A stretch of 64,000 nucleotides of DNA. Source: Ridgeia piscesae. Lineage: Eukaryota; Annelida; Polychaeta; Sabellida; Siboglinidae. The stretch spans positions 596,001 through 660,000 of the forward strand of contig JAODUO010000156.1 of NCBI GenBank assembly GCA_025642075.2, written 5' to 3'. Positions 42,202 through 57,377 of the stretch are shown piece after piece. The notes under the pieces were generated by a model. It saw only the letters and a program-made list of their open reading frames with translations. It was not told where the DNA came from and ran no database searches. A program made the translations under genes and the position numbers. Position 1 is the stretch's first letter. The number at the start of each line of letters is the position of its first letter.

Positions 42202-43890
42202 ACAACACACACACCTAAGCTTATTTACAAATAGTCTATGCCAGTTGTTAGACGGACATGGCAATGAAATGGAATCCAGTTTTTAATTAATGCCTGACAA
42301 GTGCCGATTGATGAAGGAGTCGCCACTTTGTGGGGTTGCAAGTTGTATTATATAATAGACAAAACCCCTACAGACCATAGCACCGTGGGTGCTCAGTTTC
42401 TTTCAGAAAGTGTTATCAACTACACATTTCTAAGTTGCAAATGTTAGAAAACGCAAAGCATCGCTACACAAACACTAGGATGCGCATATTAGACTTAACT
42501 TTCTGAACCACCGATTTACCCCATAAAAGGTGAACACATTGACGAGTATGGGGTATTTGGATTAGATAAAGGCCTTGCGTCTTAACCGTGGGGTCGTAGA
42601 TTAGTCCCCCAAAATGCCAGATAGGCAAGTTGTTTATAAGGAAACCGTTAGCATTACTATAAACATGCAAGCTCGGTTGTAGTTAGACATCCGGTTTGTA
42701 CAGGTTGACAGTTAACGATTATGAACTCTACTTCAGATCGGAAGGATCGCGGCTGTTGATAGTGCATAGTACTGCGTACAGGAACCACACCTGTCGCGTT
42801 GCCATGACAAGCAACAACGTTATAAATACCATCCTCTTCAAACGAGCGGTGAAGCGGGTCGCGTCAACAGCATGAATAATGCACGCGCTTTTAACGAACT
42901 GCCACGTCGACGTATGTTCTCCGCAGGCCGTACGGGAACGACCACATTGTTTGTTTGGGCGATGGCATTTTGTTCTCTAACGCATTCTCGTTCGTCGCGC
43001 GTGGCCTGGGTGTAATCGATGTGTCGGTGCGGGCAATGTTTCTCGTTTTCATCACGTGTCAAGTCAAGTCGTCTGCAGCAAAACAGTAGAAATGCGCAAA
43101 AACTGGCTCCTCGACTAACACCGACGAAATGATGAAATTGTTGCACTCGCGATCAACTAAAAAGCTTCCTGAAGTTGTATATGTTTGAGTAACAATCTTG
43201 ACAAAAACTGCTTAACACACAACGAACAATAGAACAGTGAATGAACATCTGAATATTGTGTTTAAACATTTTCTTGCACTGTATGTTCACACATAACTAA
43301 ACAATACAATGCTATTATTTGGATAATAATACAATTGTTTAGAAACTGAAATTATTACTAAAAATGCCCTGAAATGTATTTATAACCGTGCTGGTTTCAT
43401 CTTAGTTTTAGCCAAAGTTTAGTTTCCCAGATAATATCCACTTTTTAGTCTAATTCCCAAGGTAATATAGCATAAGCCTGCAGTATAATTTGCTTACTTA
43501 TACATACACGAGTTTACCGTAAGTTTAACGAGAGAAACTAAACAAAAACATTTGAAAGTATGTGTAAAGAATACATAAACATGCCCGTTCATGTGTCTTT
43601 GGTATTTTTGAAGTGTTGCTCTAACGTGTGTCCTATGCATACATATATGATGTTCGCGTCGGCAGTGGTCAATCCTTATCTTCTAGACGGCTTGACTCTA
43701 ATGCGCCGACACCTCTCTGGGGACGCACTTAGTCCTAATCAGGTACGAAGTATATTTAATTCATCGCGAAATCGACAAACGTCATCTCCACCGAAGCCTG
43801 CGACACGATAGTCCGGCTTACCATGTGTTCTGTTTAAATGTACACCAGCTATAATTCCGACCAATAAAAGATGTATAAAGAGATGATGAC
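40280..43890. other. Intergenic, no gene identified
   Basis: Holds two unsupported short frames (42838-43146 minus and 43560-43811 plus) of moderate codon quality with no recognised domain, a (CACG)n tract (41379-41420), and the pyrimidine tract described separately. Confidence 0.5.
42046..42213. repeat. Polypyrimidine (CT/CCCT)n tract ending in (CA)n
   Basis: About 130 bp almost free of purines on the plus strand, then about 17 CA units with one slip. Capable of triplex formation. Confidence 0.95.
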
Positions 43891-44607
43891 GCGACACCTG
43901 TGTGTCATCATATCGTACTGAGGACGGCCGGCCACGGCGCCGCTGTCACTGTGCAGTCCGCAGCCGCACGGTGCAGTCACGCTGAAGCCGGTCGCCGGAG
44001 CAAATTAGACAGGAGTCACCGACGCACGGTCTGTCGACGCTCCCGGTTGGTTCAAGAGGACGGTGTCGCAGACTAGTCAACCGACAGAACCTCTAGGCTC
44101 ACCAACTAGGACAGGCAGGTTTATGCAGACTACTGCTGCAACCTCATCTGTTGATTGACGTCGTGTGTACCGTTACATCAGGTGTATCGTTTTGCGTCAA
44201 CATATTTATCGACTCCAACGATCGGATTGTTATTCATAACCTTTCATTCGCATGACCAATCCGTTAGTGTATTGTTCAATCAGATGCTCGATGCGAGAAA
44301 CGACTTCGGTGTTGCCGTCCAAAACGATGACATCGATTGTCGACCTCTTTTCCTCCACAGCAGAACAAACCCGTGACTAGACTTGCCGCGCGCACGACGC
44401 TGACCACATCAGTGGCCCACGGGTGTCGTTCGATTGGCCGACAGCGATCACACGCACTTGACGCTACCGGTCGTCAACACGAACCTATAGAATGATGGTG
44501 TTCGACTGCGACGACCTCTTCCGGCGGCCGCGTGAATAAAGTGTGAGGCGAAGTGAACCGACACCACGGCGGTCTTCCTGCTCAGCTGCGGTCGGGCCGA
44601 GAGAGAC
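43874..44607 (+). promoter_or_regulatory. CpG-rich promoter-like region of the MATH-like gene
   Basis: GC and CpG density rises sharply from about 43900, unlike the AT-rich surroundings. A TATAAAG box lies at 43874-43880, close to a GATGACGCGAC element. The transcription start and any 5' intron are unknown. Confidence 0.4.
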
Positions 44608-47935
<3,328 letters not shown>

Positions 47936-48257
47936 AATATCGTTTGTTTTCCAGTCGGTGGGACGGGTAGCCCACCGATGTATATTTCCTGAAGCCAGGT
48001 GGAGTTTGTGCGGAATGGCGGGTCTGTCACGTCTATAAACACCAGAGGCATCCCTCGCAGCCGTCGACTTGGTCCGACTATACACGTCGATTCGTTCTAC
48101 ACCATCCGACGGACTCATCCGTTGCAGCTACCTTGTGTGAACCATGCGCTTACATAATCAGTTAACGAAACAGCTGTTTGGAAAACAATGTCGTTTCAAC
48201 GACAACGTAAGAGTAGCGATAATCAATGTATATCAGTTGGAATAAAGTATGCATATT

Positions 48258-48910
48258 ACGGGCAAAGTGGGATCTTCAAATGCGGGTAAAATGGGATGAC
48301 CCCGTTGTGCACAGAGATGATAACTGTGTCATGACCAACGGAAGTTTACATTTGTAACGTCCGTGAAAAATGGTTACATACCATAGGCTATATATTAACG
48401 TCGGAATCAAAAACTAGATCTATGATATTGAGACGTCTAATTAAAATTACCTTAGGCCTTACCTACATCAGAACAGTTTTGTTGTGAAAAGTAAAATTAC
48501 GGTTTTTCCGAGAATTAAGTTTATTTGCCAACCATAGCTATAATGTATAGTCATTCGTCTCATGAATGTCTGTATAAATAAACAAAATCCATTGAAATAT
48601 GAATATGGACATATTTGAGCTACACAAGCATTGTGATTTTATTGTTCAGATTCAGATAAATATGTGAAAAAATAAATCGCAAATGAAATCTCACACAGAA
48701 GTATGATATATGCTTATACGACCTTGCCATGTCGCATATCTTCGCTATTCTTATTGCATTTTACTAGTTCTAATATATCAGTTACATAGAATAAAAGTTG
48801 TGAATATGTAGGCCCAAATCATATTAGCGAATTATACAACTAAATATGCATCCCATATTTCCCGGATCCAAATCTCATTTTGCCCGTACATGCGGGGAAA
48901 ATGGGAATAT
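48258..48910. mobile_element. Possible MITE with short inverted ends
   Basis: The left arm ACGGGCAAAGTGGGATCTT (48258-48276) is matched in inverse orientation by AAATCTCATTTTGCCCGT (48870-48887). Related GCGGG(T/G)AAAATGGGA blocks sit next to both arms in direct orientation. No target duplication was found, so element borders are uncertain. Confidence 0.35.
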
Positions 48911-49539
48911 ACACAACAGATACACAACAAACTGTTTCCATAATACGCAAAGTGTGGGTGCGACGAACAGCGGAACGTTAACTCTCCCGTTCTGCCCTAA
49001 CATATCGCACCGACAATAACGCCTACCATGTATTACAACAAACCATACCTCGATCTTTATATCGCAAAATTATATGATTAGGACGTTGACATAAATGTGG
49101 TATAATTAACATATGCGTTCGCGCTGAATTTTTAATTTTTAATTTTAATTCTTTAATTCCGGCACACGATTAAGTATCCGGGTTCTTGTAGCTGAATAAT
49201 TGCTCACTTAACTAAAACTAGTGTTGTCATCGATAAACAACACTTGCCACACCGGGCTCTTGTAGGGGTTGTGCCCTTCCAGTTGCCCTCCGCTATCCGG
49301 ATAAAGCAGCAACTTCTAAAGCAACCTTCCGCAAGCATCCCCCAGACACGCTCGCCAAATTTGGCCCCCAAACGGGTTCCATCTGGCCTGTGAAATACGC
49401 GCTAAGAATACGAAATGAACAACAACAAATTCTCATGCTCTATAACACAACAATGTTTGTTGGCTTAACAGGTGCTAGTAAGAAATACACGATATGTTTG
49501 AGAGTTCTCTTCGTGATATTCAACAAGAGTTAACAATAT

Positions 49540-50443
49540 TGCTACCTAGAGAATCAACTCTAGATGACAAGTGGGCTAGGAAGCCCTTTGGCTTATCGAG
49601 AGTCCAACCTATTGCCTATCTATCTAAATGTACCACGTCCTTCTTAGGTGTTTGTCTATTTTCTTTTTAAATATATTAACACTACTAGCACCTATACAAT
49701 CAGCTGATAATCTGTTTAATTCATTTACTGTTCTTTGTGAAAATGAAACTTTTCTAATATCTAGTCTACACTGCTTCTTTGCTAATGTAACTCCATGTCC
49801 TCTAGTCCTTCCCTCTTCCTTAACCGAAAAACATATTTCTGTCAATATTTTCATATCCATCCAATATTTTAAATATCTGATTCTATCTGATCTCCTCTCA
49901 ACCTCCTGGTTTCTGGTGTTGTTAAACCACATTCTTTTAGACGCATTTCATAACTAATATTCCTGATTTATTGTTTTGGTTGCTCTCCAATATCAATATT
50001 TTTCGTGCGATATGGCTTCCATGCTTGTATACAATATTCTAAATAAGGCCTAACTATTATTTTGTACAGCGGTATTATTAATTCTTTTTCCTAGTACACT
50101 ATATTTCGCCTAATTAATCCAAGAATTTGGTTTATCGTCGCTGCTGCAATTCCACACTGCTCTGATACCTTCATATAAGCACTAATAGTTAATCGTAAGT
50201 CCTTTTCCTTTAAGGTAGTATTTAGTACAGTACCACCCATTGTATATTGTGCATCTTCATTCCCATGTTCTGTGTGTAGACACTTACACTTCTCAAAATT
50301 AAACAGCATTTGCCACTTCTCAGACCATTTGGGCAACTTATTTAGATCATATTGTAAATGCTGGCTATGTGCGTTACTTTTAATTTTTCTAAGCACTTTT
50401 GTATCGTCCAAATAATATTATATATATATATTATATATATATA

Positions 50444-50495
<52 letters not shown>

Positions 50496-52130
50496 TAAGA
50501 ATAAAATAGGTCCCAATACTGATCCCCGCGGTACTCCACTCAACACTGATTTCCAGTTTGAAACCTCAGCATCAACTCTTTGTCTTCTATCAATAAGCCA
50601 TTTTTCTATCGAGTTAATCATACCATTTCCTATGCCATGGGCCTTTAGTTTAAGTAGTAATCTTTGATGTGGCACTTTGTCAAAGGCTTTCTAAAAATCT
50701 ATGTATATTTACCCACTTTATGATATCTTTGTTAAGCATGATCTCGCTTTTAGAAACCCACGTTGAGATGGCTTTATCAAGTTATTTTTAACAAAGAAAA
50801 TCGACCAAGTGATCTTTAATTGGTACTTGTAATGCGTTAATATCTTCCCTGGTAAACACCGAACCAATGTATTCATTTAGGTTTTCTGCCATTAAAAATA
50901 CCTCTGTTATTATGTTTCCATCACTACCTTCTAGAGGACCGACCTCATCCTGAACTTTCTCTTTGCTTCGAACATACACATAACAACTCTTGCTGTCATG
51001 TTTTATATTACAAGCTAATTTCTGTTCATAGCTTATCTTTGAATATCTAATTTCAGCTGTAGATTTATAAATAGTATAGTCTTCTTCACTTCCAGTATGT
51101 CTATATGTCTTCCACATCATTTGCTTGTACTTGATTTTTCTAATGGCTTCCTTCGATAAGTATTTCTTGTTTGAACGTTTCCCCTGTTTTTTCAAGGAGA
51201 CAAATTTGTCGACGACGTAGTCAATTTCATTCTTTAAGATAGTCCAGCATTATGTTGCTGTCTTATTCTTCAGTGTATTATTCCAGTCTATCTTTGGTAA
51301 ATATTCCCGCATGTCCTTATAGCTTCCTTTGTGAACATTATTCCTTTACCGTATTATTCGATTCCGTTTTCCGTTTACTTTGATGGTAAATATATCTTCT
51401 TTCTTTCTGTGAGCTCAAAACTATGTCTAACACGTTCTCGCCGGTTAGTTCTAACACATGTTGAGAAAGGAAACTATCTTGTACTAAATTTTAAACTTTT
51501 GATCATCACTCCCAGTACTCTATAGAGATTTCCACTGTATACGGCCATGGTTAAAATCCCCCATAATAATACAGTCCCCTTTACTCACTTCTTTTATAGC
51601 GTTTTCTACTTTCTCATTTTCTTCTATGCTTATGTTTGGACATCGATAAACTAACCCAACAGTTAATGTTGAGTTTCCTGTAACTATGTTACACCAGACA
51701 GCTTCTTCACATTCTGCTTCTTTTTCTAATTTATTTCATAAGCCTGGATGGATGCTTTAATATATAAAATAACGCCACCTCCCCTTCTCCGTAATCTATC
51801 TTTCCTTAATCTATCCATATCCTGTCATTCCTAATTCGGCATCTGATATATCGGTGGTGGCCCAATATTCAGTTATACCTATTATGTAACGATTAATATC
51901 TTCTACCATAATGTATAGTTCATTTCTTTTATTTACTCTGCTCCTTGAATTTAAACAAACACATGTATAACCAAATTCAGAAGAGTTTTCCAGACTGTTC
52001 TTTGCTGATTTCTTTGTGCTGCCTTTATCTATGCCTCTAGTATTTGGCTTCTCTACGAGTCCCTGCGAATCTAGCTTAAATAGTTGCAACCTGTTCCACT
52101 GTCCACAGGTCAAAGCAGGTTCTCAGAGAA
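49540..52130 (-). pseudogene. Non-LTR retrotransposon A (jockey/CR1-like ORF2), broken
   Basis: Pieces of one ORF2 appear in order on the minus strand. The N-terminal side (52113-51811) has SRSRVNKRNELYIMVEDINR, leading into the endonuclease. The linker (51195-50788) is next. RT palm text at 50675-50490 includes VPHQRLLLKL-type sequence and motif B (PRGSVLGPILF); the DD block LDDTKVLRKIKS is near 50410; the C-terminal segment (49932-49624) is RTRGHGVTLAKKQCRLDIRK. The whole endonuclease middle is rearranged, frames are interrupted, and a TA microsatellite has replaced about 20 residues just before the catalytic DD. Confidence 0.75.
50418..50495. repeat. (TA)n microsatellite inside retrotransposon A
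   Basis: About 78 bp of TA with TTATA slips. It lies where RT residues just upstream of the catalytic Asp-Asp should be. Confidence 0.95.
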
Positions 52131-52438
52131 CACTGCTGCGCCCTTTCCGCTAAGATGGAGGCCATCTCAATATAACACAAGTTTTATTAGCAACTCAACT
52201 GAGTTGGATTGACATTACAATAGGTTACAATTAGCTCATAAAAACATCATACAAATACAATAGAAATACATGTGATACCGCAAATCATACCGTATTAATA
52301 CCTTTTTTACTGACAGTTGTATAAAGCCCACGGTATAAAGGAGTTACGGTATCTATTCGTTCTAGTAACTGGTAACGGGTACACATTTTGTTGTCTAATA
52401 TTATATTCGATATGTCTTTTGTCAGGCAGCAGATAATT

Positions 52439-53779
52439 TTATCTGTGTGTGTGTCTTACATTCAACGTATCCAGGTTAACACATCTAAGTATTTCCGCGT
52501 AACCCAATCCAGGAAAAATACATTTTAGTGCCCTTTTTTGTATAACTTCAATATTGTCAGACAAATATTGGGGCAAGTTAGTGTGCCATACAGGACATAC
52601 ATATTCTAGAACTGGTCTCACCACACTAACATATACACTGGCCAGATCTTTCTGTGTAATCCCTGCATGCTTTAACTGATATAACATGTGCAAGCGGTTA
52701 CCAGCCTTTTTCACAATATTATCCACGTGTTTGTTCCATGTCAGATCCTGAGAAATGGTCACACCTAATAGTTTGGCATGACAAACTTGTGCTATATCCC
52801 TCCCATCAATCTTTATATTCGGCATAGTGCTTCTGAAATTGCCATCTTGTGCAAAACTAATGATTATTTCTTTTGATTTTTCCGAATTAATGTTCATGTC
52901 ATTCTGTTCTGTCCATCTAGCAGCAATATCAACCGACTCTTGTATAACAGATACATCATTTCTGTCGCATATTTCAAATAACGTACTGTCATCTACATAC
53001 TTATATAATGGAACAGTCGTTCTTAAATCATTTATGTAAACAGGGAAACATTTAGGTCCAGACAATGTCCCTTGCGGTACTCCCCCATTGGGATGACCAG
53101 AATGGGAATATTCATTTCCTATTTTTTCTCGTTGAACTCTGTCTAATAGAAATGTTGCCATCCATCTTAAAATATGTGCGGGCGACCCACACGACTGTAG
53201 CTTATCTAGCAACAAATGATGATTAATAAGATCAAATGCTTTGCTAAAGTCTAGCATTACAACTCTGACATAAGAATTCAATTTATCTGTCGCCTTATAA
53301 CACATATGAACCAGTTCGACAAGAACGTCTGTTGTGGACGTTCCGCTAATTCCCCCAAATTGCTTAGCATCAATTTTACCTTCAATTGTTTCATCCACCC
53401 ATTTCATTATTATTGATTCAAACACCTTGGCAGCTATTGGGGTTAGTGAAATTGGTCTAATGTGTTTTTCAATCGACACAGGGGGGCTTGTTTTTGGCAA
53501 CGGTATTACATTGGCCATTTCCCATTCCATAGGAGTACACCTTCTCTTAGTGAATTGTTAAAAATAGCAGTTAATGGAGGGGCGAGAACATTTGCATAAT
53601 TTCTTAACACCCATGCAGGGATGTTCAGGCCTGTTGGCTTTAACACTCTCCAAGGCTTTAAAAGTAGTACATACGCTTATCACATACTGATCCGGCAGTT
53701 CCTCGTTAACGTCGAACACCTTGTGACTCTTATTTAACCGAGGCAAATGGTCACTCACAGACACAAAGAAATCAATCAT
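52439..53779 (-). pseudogene. Retrotransposon B reverse transcriptase, frameshifted
   Basis: The main open block 53530-52439 (363 codons) holds RPISLTPIAAKVFES, motif A LDFSKAFDLINHHLLL, motif B GGVPQGTLSGPKCFPVYIND, motif C YKYVDDSTLF and the thumb LGVTISQDLTWNKHVD. Upstream, 53779-53558 carries the start (DHLPRLNKSHKV, FKALESVKANRP), but a frameshift near 53640 separates the two. All RT catalytic Asp residues are kept. The C-terminus ends after NVRHTHR, probably slightly truncated or shifted. Confidence 0.85.
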
Positions 53780-53852
53780 TGTAATGGCCAGTAAGCAACA
53801 ATCACCATCCGTTGTTGTTAGCTAGACCTTGCATGCATGATTTGCCATTTGT

Positions 53853-54113
53853 TTAAGTCCCATTTGTTTTTATATGCTTCCACCAATCGTGGGATCCCGA
53901 TTCATGCATTGCTGCAATTTGTGTTTGGTAAAAATTATACTTAAGTTTCAAAGCGGCTCGGTTGACCTTATTACGCAATATTTTTGCTTGATTCAAATCA
54001 CCACTCATGTGAGCTCGCTGTCTTTTACGAACTAAGTCTCTGAACCAGTCTGTGACCCATGGCTCATCAGCCGTATGCCTCATAATTTGTTTAGTAGGAA
54101 AGCATATTTCCAT
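53853..54113 (-). pseudogene. Retrotransposon B ORF2 linker fragment
   Basis: Reads EPWVTDWFRDLVRKRQRAHM, and ends SHDWWKHIKTNG, the standard endonuclease-to-RT linker of CR1/jockey ORF2. Open, but separated by frame breaks from the neighbouring domains. Confidence 0.75.
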
Positions 54114-54168
54114 CAGGTTGCAAATAACCGTTTGATAATATGAATACTGATCTGCACATGAATCAAGC

Positions 54169-54961
54169 CTAAATAGGGGTTCCCATTAGATGGCTGATAA
54201 AGCCATACTGAATGTTTTCTTTTGGCCCCATACACCTTACGGTTAACCGTGTCACGCATCCAGTATCAACTGAGTTTTTCGCTTTAGGTTTAAGCAAAAC
54301 CATGTTATTGTCCGATGACCCCAGTTCGATGACCCCATTAACTACTTGGACGGACAAATCTATAGTGGGTTTTCATAAAGTTATCCCGCAACTGGTTGAA
54401 ATCGCCAGTTATAATCACACCACATTCTGGGTGTTTTCGCATTACAGTGTCAATGTTGGTGATTAAATGATCGCGTATTTTCAAATACTCCGTCTTTGGA
54501 GTATAATATAAACATGCTACCAGTATACATGAGAATTTACGAGGCGTTTTCTTTGGCATAACCTTAATCCACATTACTTCTAAATCATGAACCTGCATAT
54601 CATTCAATCTCTTATACATTAAATCATTTCTAATGTAGCATGCTACACCACCGGCTCGTCCATGACCCCTATCTTTTCTCTCCAAGCAAAACCCTTGCAT
54701 AGTAAGGCTACTTGAATCCATATAGTCTTTAAACCATGTCTCACTAACACATACAATTGAAACATCATGTGTTGCTACAGTTATATGCAATTCGTCCACT
54801 TTTTCACTGTTCAAAGATCTGGCATTTAAATTAATTAGGGAAGGTACATCCCATTTACGTATTTTGTCCGCTGTTGGATTCGGAACACAAAACCGCGTTG
54901 AATCACAGTTCTCGGTTTGTGGTTTCAGGGAAAGTTCCATGGCCAGATCGTTTAGGCCCAT
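54169..54961 (-). pseudogene. Retrotransposon B endonuclease domain (EEP), inactivated
   Basis: Exonuclease-endonuclease-phosphatase fold: LNARSLNSEKVDELHI, catalytic Glu in VSETWF, and GDFNQLRDNF. The frame breaks at about 54340. The final catalytic SDH motif reads SDNNMVLL, so the essential His is replaced by Asn. In life this domain nicks target DNA to prime reverse transcription. Confidence 0.8.
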
Positions 54962-55178
54962 TTCCTAATCACGGGAGTGATGTTTTTCTTTATGTCCTCG
55001 TTCCCCGCACTGACGACACAACACTTTTGTCAGGGTGTCTGCAGGTGGCAGTGACGTGGTTCGTCTCACCGCATTTGGCACACTTGCCCATCGACAGACG
55101 AGTACGACGTTTGACCACTGTCCACTTACCGTCAGGTGCTACTCTGGCGTTCGGCAATCGGTCGTGGTTCGTTGCGTT

Positions 55179-56156
55179 TTACACGTGTCGATGTTGTTGT
55201 TTGTTATGTTTCGGTGGCTGTTCTGGGAGAGACAGATTCCACAGCAATCTGCCAACTCCGCTCTCAGATAGATGCAGCCCGTCTCTCTGGAAAGCTGCGT
55301 CGTCAGCAGCCCCGTTCCGGAATGTGAAATTTGCGTCGTTGTCGACGAATTTGACGTCGACTTCGTTGCACGCTTCCTTCATTTTCATGTTGACGTCCGC
55401 CCGTCGATCTGGATTGGCTCGACGCTTCGACGGCAGTACGCTGCTCACCGTGATGGTTGGTGTCAAGGTTTTCGCCTTCCGCAGTAGTTGCGCGACGTTT
55501 TCTTTTATGTTAGCAGCACTTACGTCACTCGTTCTTTCGTGAGTACCACCAACGATGAATATTTCGTCGATAGTTTCCGTTTTAGCCGCGTCATCGATCA
55601 TTTGTTCGATATCGGCGAGAGTGGCGCCTGATTTCCGTCGAATCTTGATGGGATTGCCACTGGACGTTTTATCAACGCGTTCATCACGTAGCAGGCTGTT
55701 CCCCACAAGCAATGTCACTTCCTGTGGTCCCCCATCGTTGGAGTCGGCGTCGCCGTCTTGACGCTTGCTTGTCGCTATGTCTTGTCGCAGATGTCGTATT
55801 TCTTGGCTCTGTTCACCCATCAAGGAGAGAAGCTGCTGGTTTGATCGTTCGAGTTTGAAGACCAGCGATTCCAGCATGGACGTCTTCTCGAGTAGACGCT
55901 CTACGAGTGTCGGTAGCATACGACAGGACGTGCAGGACCAAATGCCTATAATGTCCTTATCGTCTTCACCCACACACTCCGGGTGCACCCAGTTGTCTGC
56001 GTGCTTATCTTTCGCAGCTTTCCTGCGCGCTTTTCTTGTCATGTCACTCACCGGGTCACAAGTTACGTCTACTGGCGGCAGATGTACCGTTAGTACAGGT
56101 GATCCGCAACAGTTGTCACATGAACTGTTAGCCACCGGGCTAAAGTCGTTGTCCAT
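55179..56156 (-). CDS. Retrotransposon B ORF1: PHD-like finger, coiled coil, SGNH esterase-like
   Basis: A 325-residue frame. Residues 13-82 form a PHD-like zinc finger (CDNCC, HADNWVHPEC, WSCTSCR). Residues 83-128 are a heptad-like coiled coil. Residues 146-310 resemble the SGNH/GDSL esterase domain known in CR1-type ORF1: VGNSLLRDE with nucleophile Ser154, GGTHE at 203-207, DGLHLS with Asp292 and His295. After the frame ends, other frames carry CAKCGETNHVTATC and CRQCGERGHKEKHH, two CCHC knuckles, so the native ORF1 was longer and is now frameshifted. It would chaperone element RNA; the esterase role is unknown. Confidence 0.75.
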   Translation of the reverse strand: MDNDFSPVANSSCDNCCGSPVLTVHLPPVDVTCDPVSDMTRKARRKAAKDKHADNWVHPECVGEDDKDIIGIWSCTSCRMLPTLVERLLEKTSMLESLVFKLERSNQQLLSLMGEQSQEIRHLRQDIATSKRQDGDADSNDGGPQEVTLLVGNSLLRDERVDKTSSGNPIKIRRKSGATLADIEQMIDDAAKTETIDEIFIVGGTHERTSDVSAANIKENVAQLLRKAKTLTPTITVSSVLPSKRRANPDRRADVNMKMKEACNEVDVKFVDNDANFTFRNGAADDAAFQRDGLHLSESGVGRLLWNLSLPEQPPKHNKQQHRHV

Positions 56157-57059
56157 GACTGTTCAGGCGGAACCGGTGAAATTGGTTACAGGTAAGCTGG
56201 TGTTATTGCTTTTATCTATTGTTCGTTCACCTGGTAGAGTCACCCGTTGGGCGATAAAAAACCCAGATATCCAGACAAATATTAAAATACTTAAAATCTA
56301 TCACATCGGCTCAGCCTGGTGGAAGATGTCACATATACGTGTAATCGTAAGGTGATCGACACGTATATGATATTAAGACTTACTCTTAAGATCGACTAAA
56401 ACTGGCAGAAATAGGTATTTGAAACAGGCACTTCGTAAACACGTCTTACGCCTTATAACCGCTTTACTCACTCTCTCGTGTACACATCTTCTTTCCCAAC
56501 AAAGTATCACCACAAATCTATGAATCCAACTCATTCTTCACTGACTTCGCTCAACCAGCTGGATGAATCAGAGGGTCTAGGTCAGCTTTGCTGTCTAACA
56601 CTCGTTTAGACATTTGTCGACATTAAAACTATGAACGGCGAGAACAATTTTTTTAACATTTCAATCGGATAATTGCTATACAGACACTGCGCGTATCAAC
56701 GATGCCATTTTCGGTGATTGTTGATTTGCGGCACAACCGACCATTTGTTTTAAAACTGTATGTAATGATCGGTCAGCTGATTTCGCTGCTGCAAATTCGT
56801 TCACTGATCAATCCGATATTGTCCCAAGCATTTTGAAACGACAATGCGACTTTGCAAGAAACTGTCTAAAACTACAAAATTATAATAGTTTAATAAAATA
56901 CGGATGGTTCATTGCGAAGACAACCGCGTATGCTTTTATGACCAATAAAAGTGTTGATTTTTAGTATTACTTTAGACAGCGCAGAAATTGTTGGTACTTC
57001 TGTTTTCGCAATTTCCATCGTCAAATCACATACTAGTCAAGTTGCCATAATGATGACCT

Positions 57060-57345
57060 TGCAATGTTAACTACTGTAAACCTTTTTTATGGAAATGTAT
57101 TTTATATAGTTACGAGAGCAAAATTAGCTTGGTTGCACATTATACAACCTTTAGTAGCATTTCTCAGAATTCAAGATGGCGGTCTCGGCCATCTCGATGA
57201 CATAGAGGGTCGTGTAATACCTGTTTTTAAGGGTTTTCCAGGATGGGGAGTCCATTTCTGAAGTTATATTTTGGATACGGGGTCAATGTGAAGGTCAAAT
57301 CAGAGGTCAAAGGTCAAATTTACTTGTACAACCTTTAGCATTTCT
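57060..57345. repeat. Left terminal inverted repeat
   Basis: Contains CAAGATGGCGGTCTCGGCCA, GACATAGAGGGTCGTGTAAT and a perfect DR1-type AGGTCAAAGGTCA at about 57311-57323. Confidence 0.8.
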
Positions 57346-57377
57346 CAGAATGCATGTATATATAAAGGAAATAAAAC

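Larger units (their letters stand above)
52170..56300 (-). mobile_element. Non-LTR retrotransposon B (CR1-like), near full-length but inactivated
   Basis: In transcription order: ORF1 (56156-55179), zinc knuckles in other frames (about 55130-54960), endonuclease (54961-54169), linker (54113-53853), and RT (53779-52439). Several frame shifts between these show it is dead. The 3' end lies near 52170, where a TTTTATTAG-like AT stretch meets retrotransposon A. This is the best-preserved retroelement in the window. Confidence 0.8.

Noticed and set aside
42838..43146. 102-codon minus-strand frame as a gene
   Set aside because: No domain, no splice context and no homology recognised; GC-rich local composition explains its openness.
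55035..56355. Plus-strand frames opposite retrotransposon B ORF1 (up to 222 codons)
   Set aside because: Antisense shadows of the ORF1 with its clear zinc-finger and esterase motifs on the minus strand.
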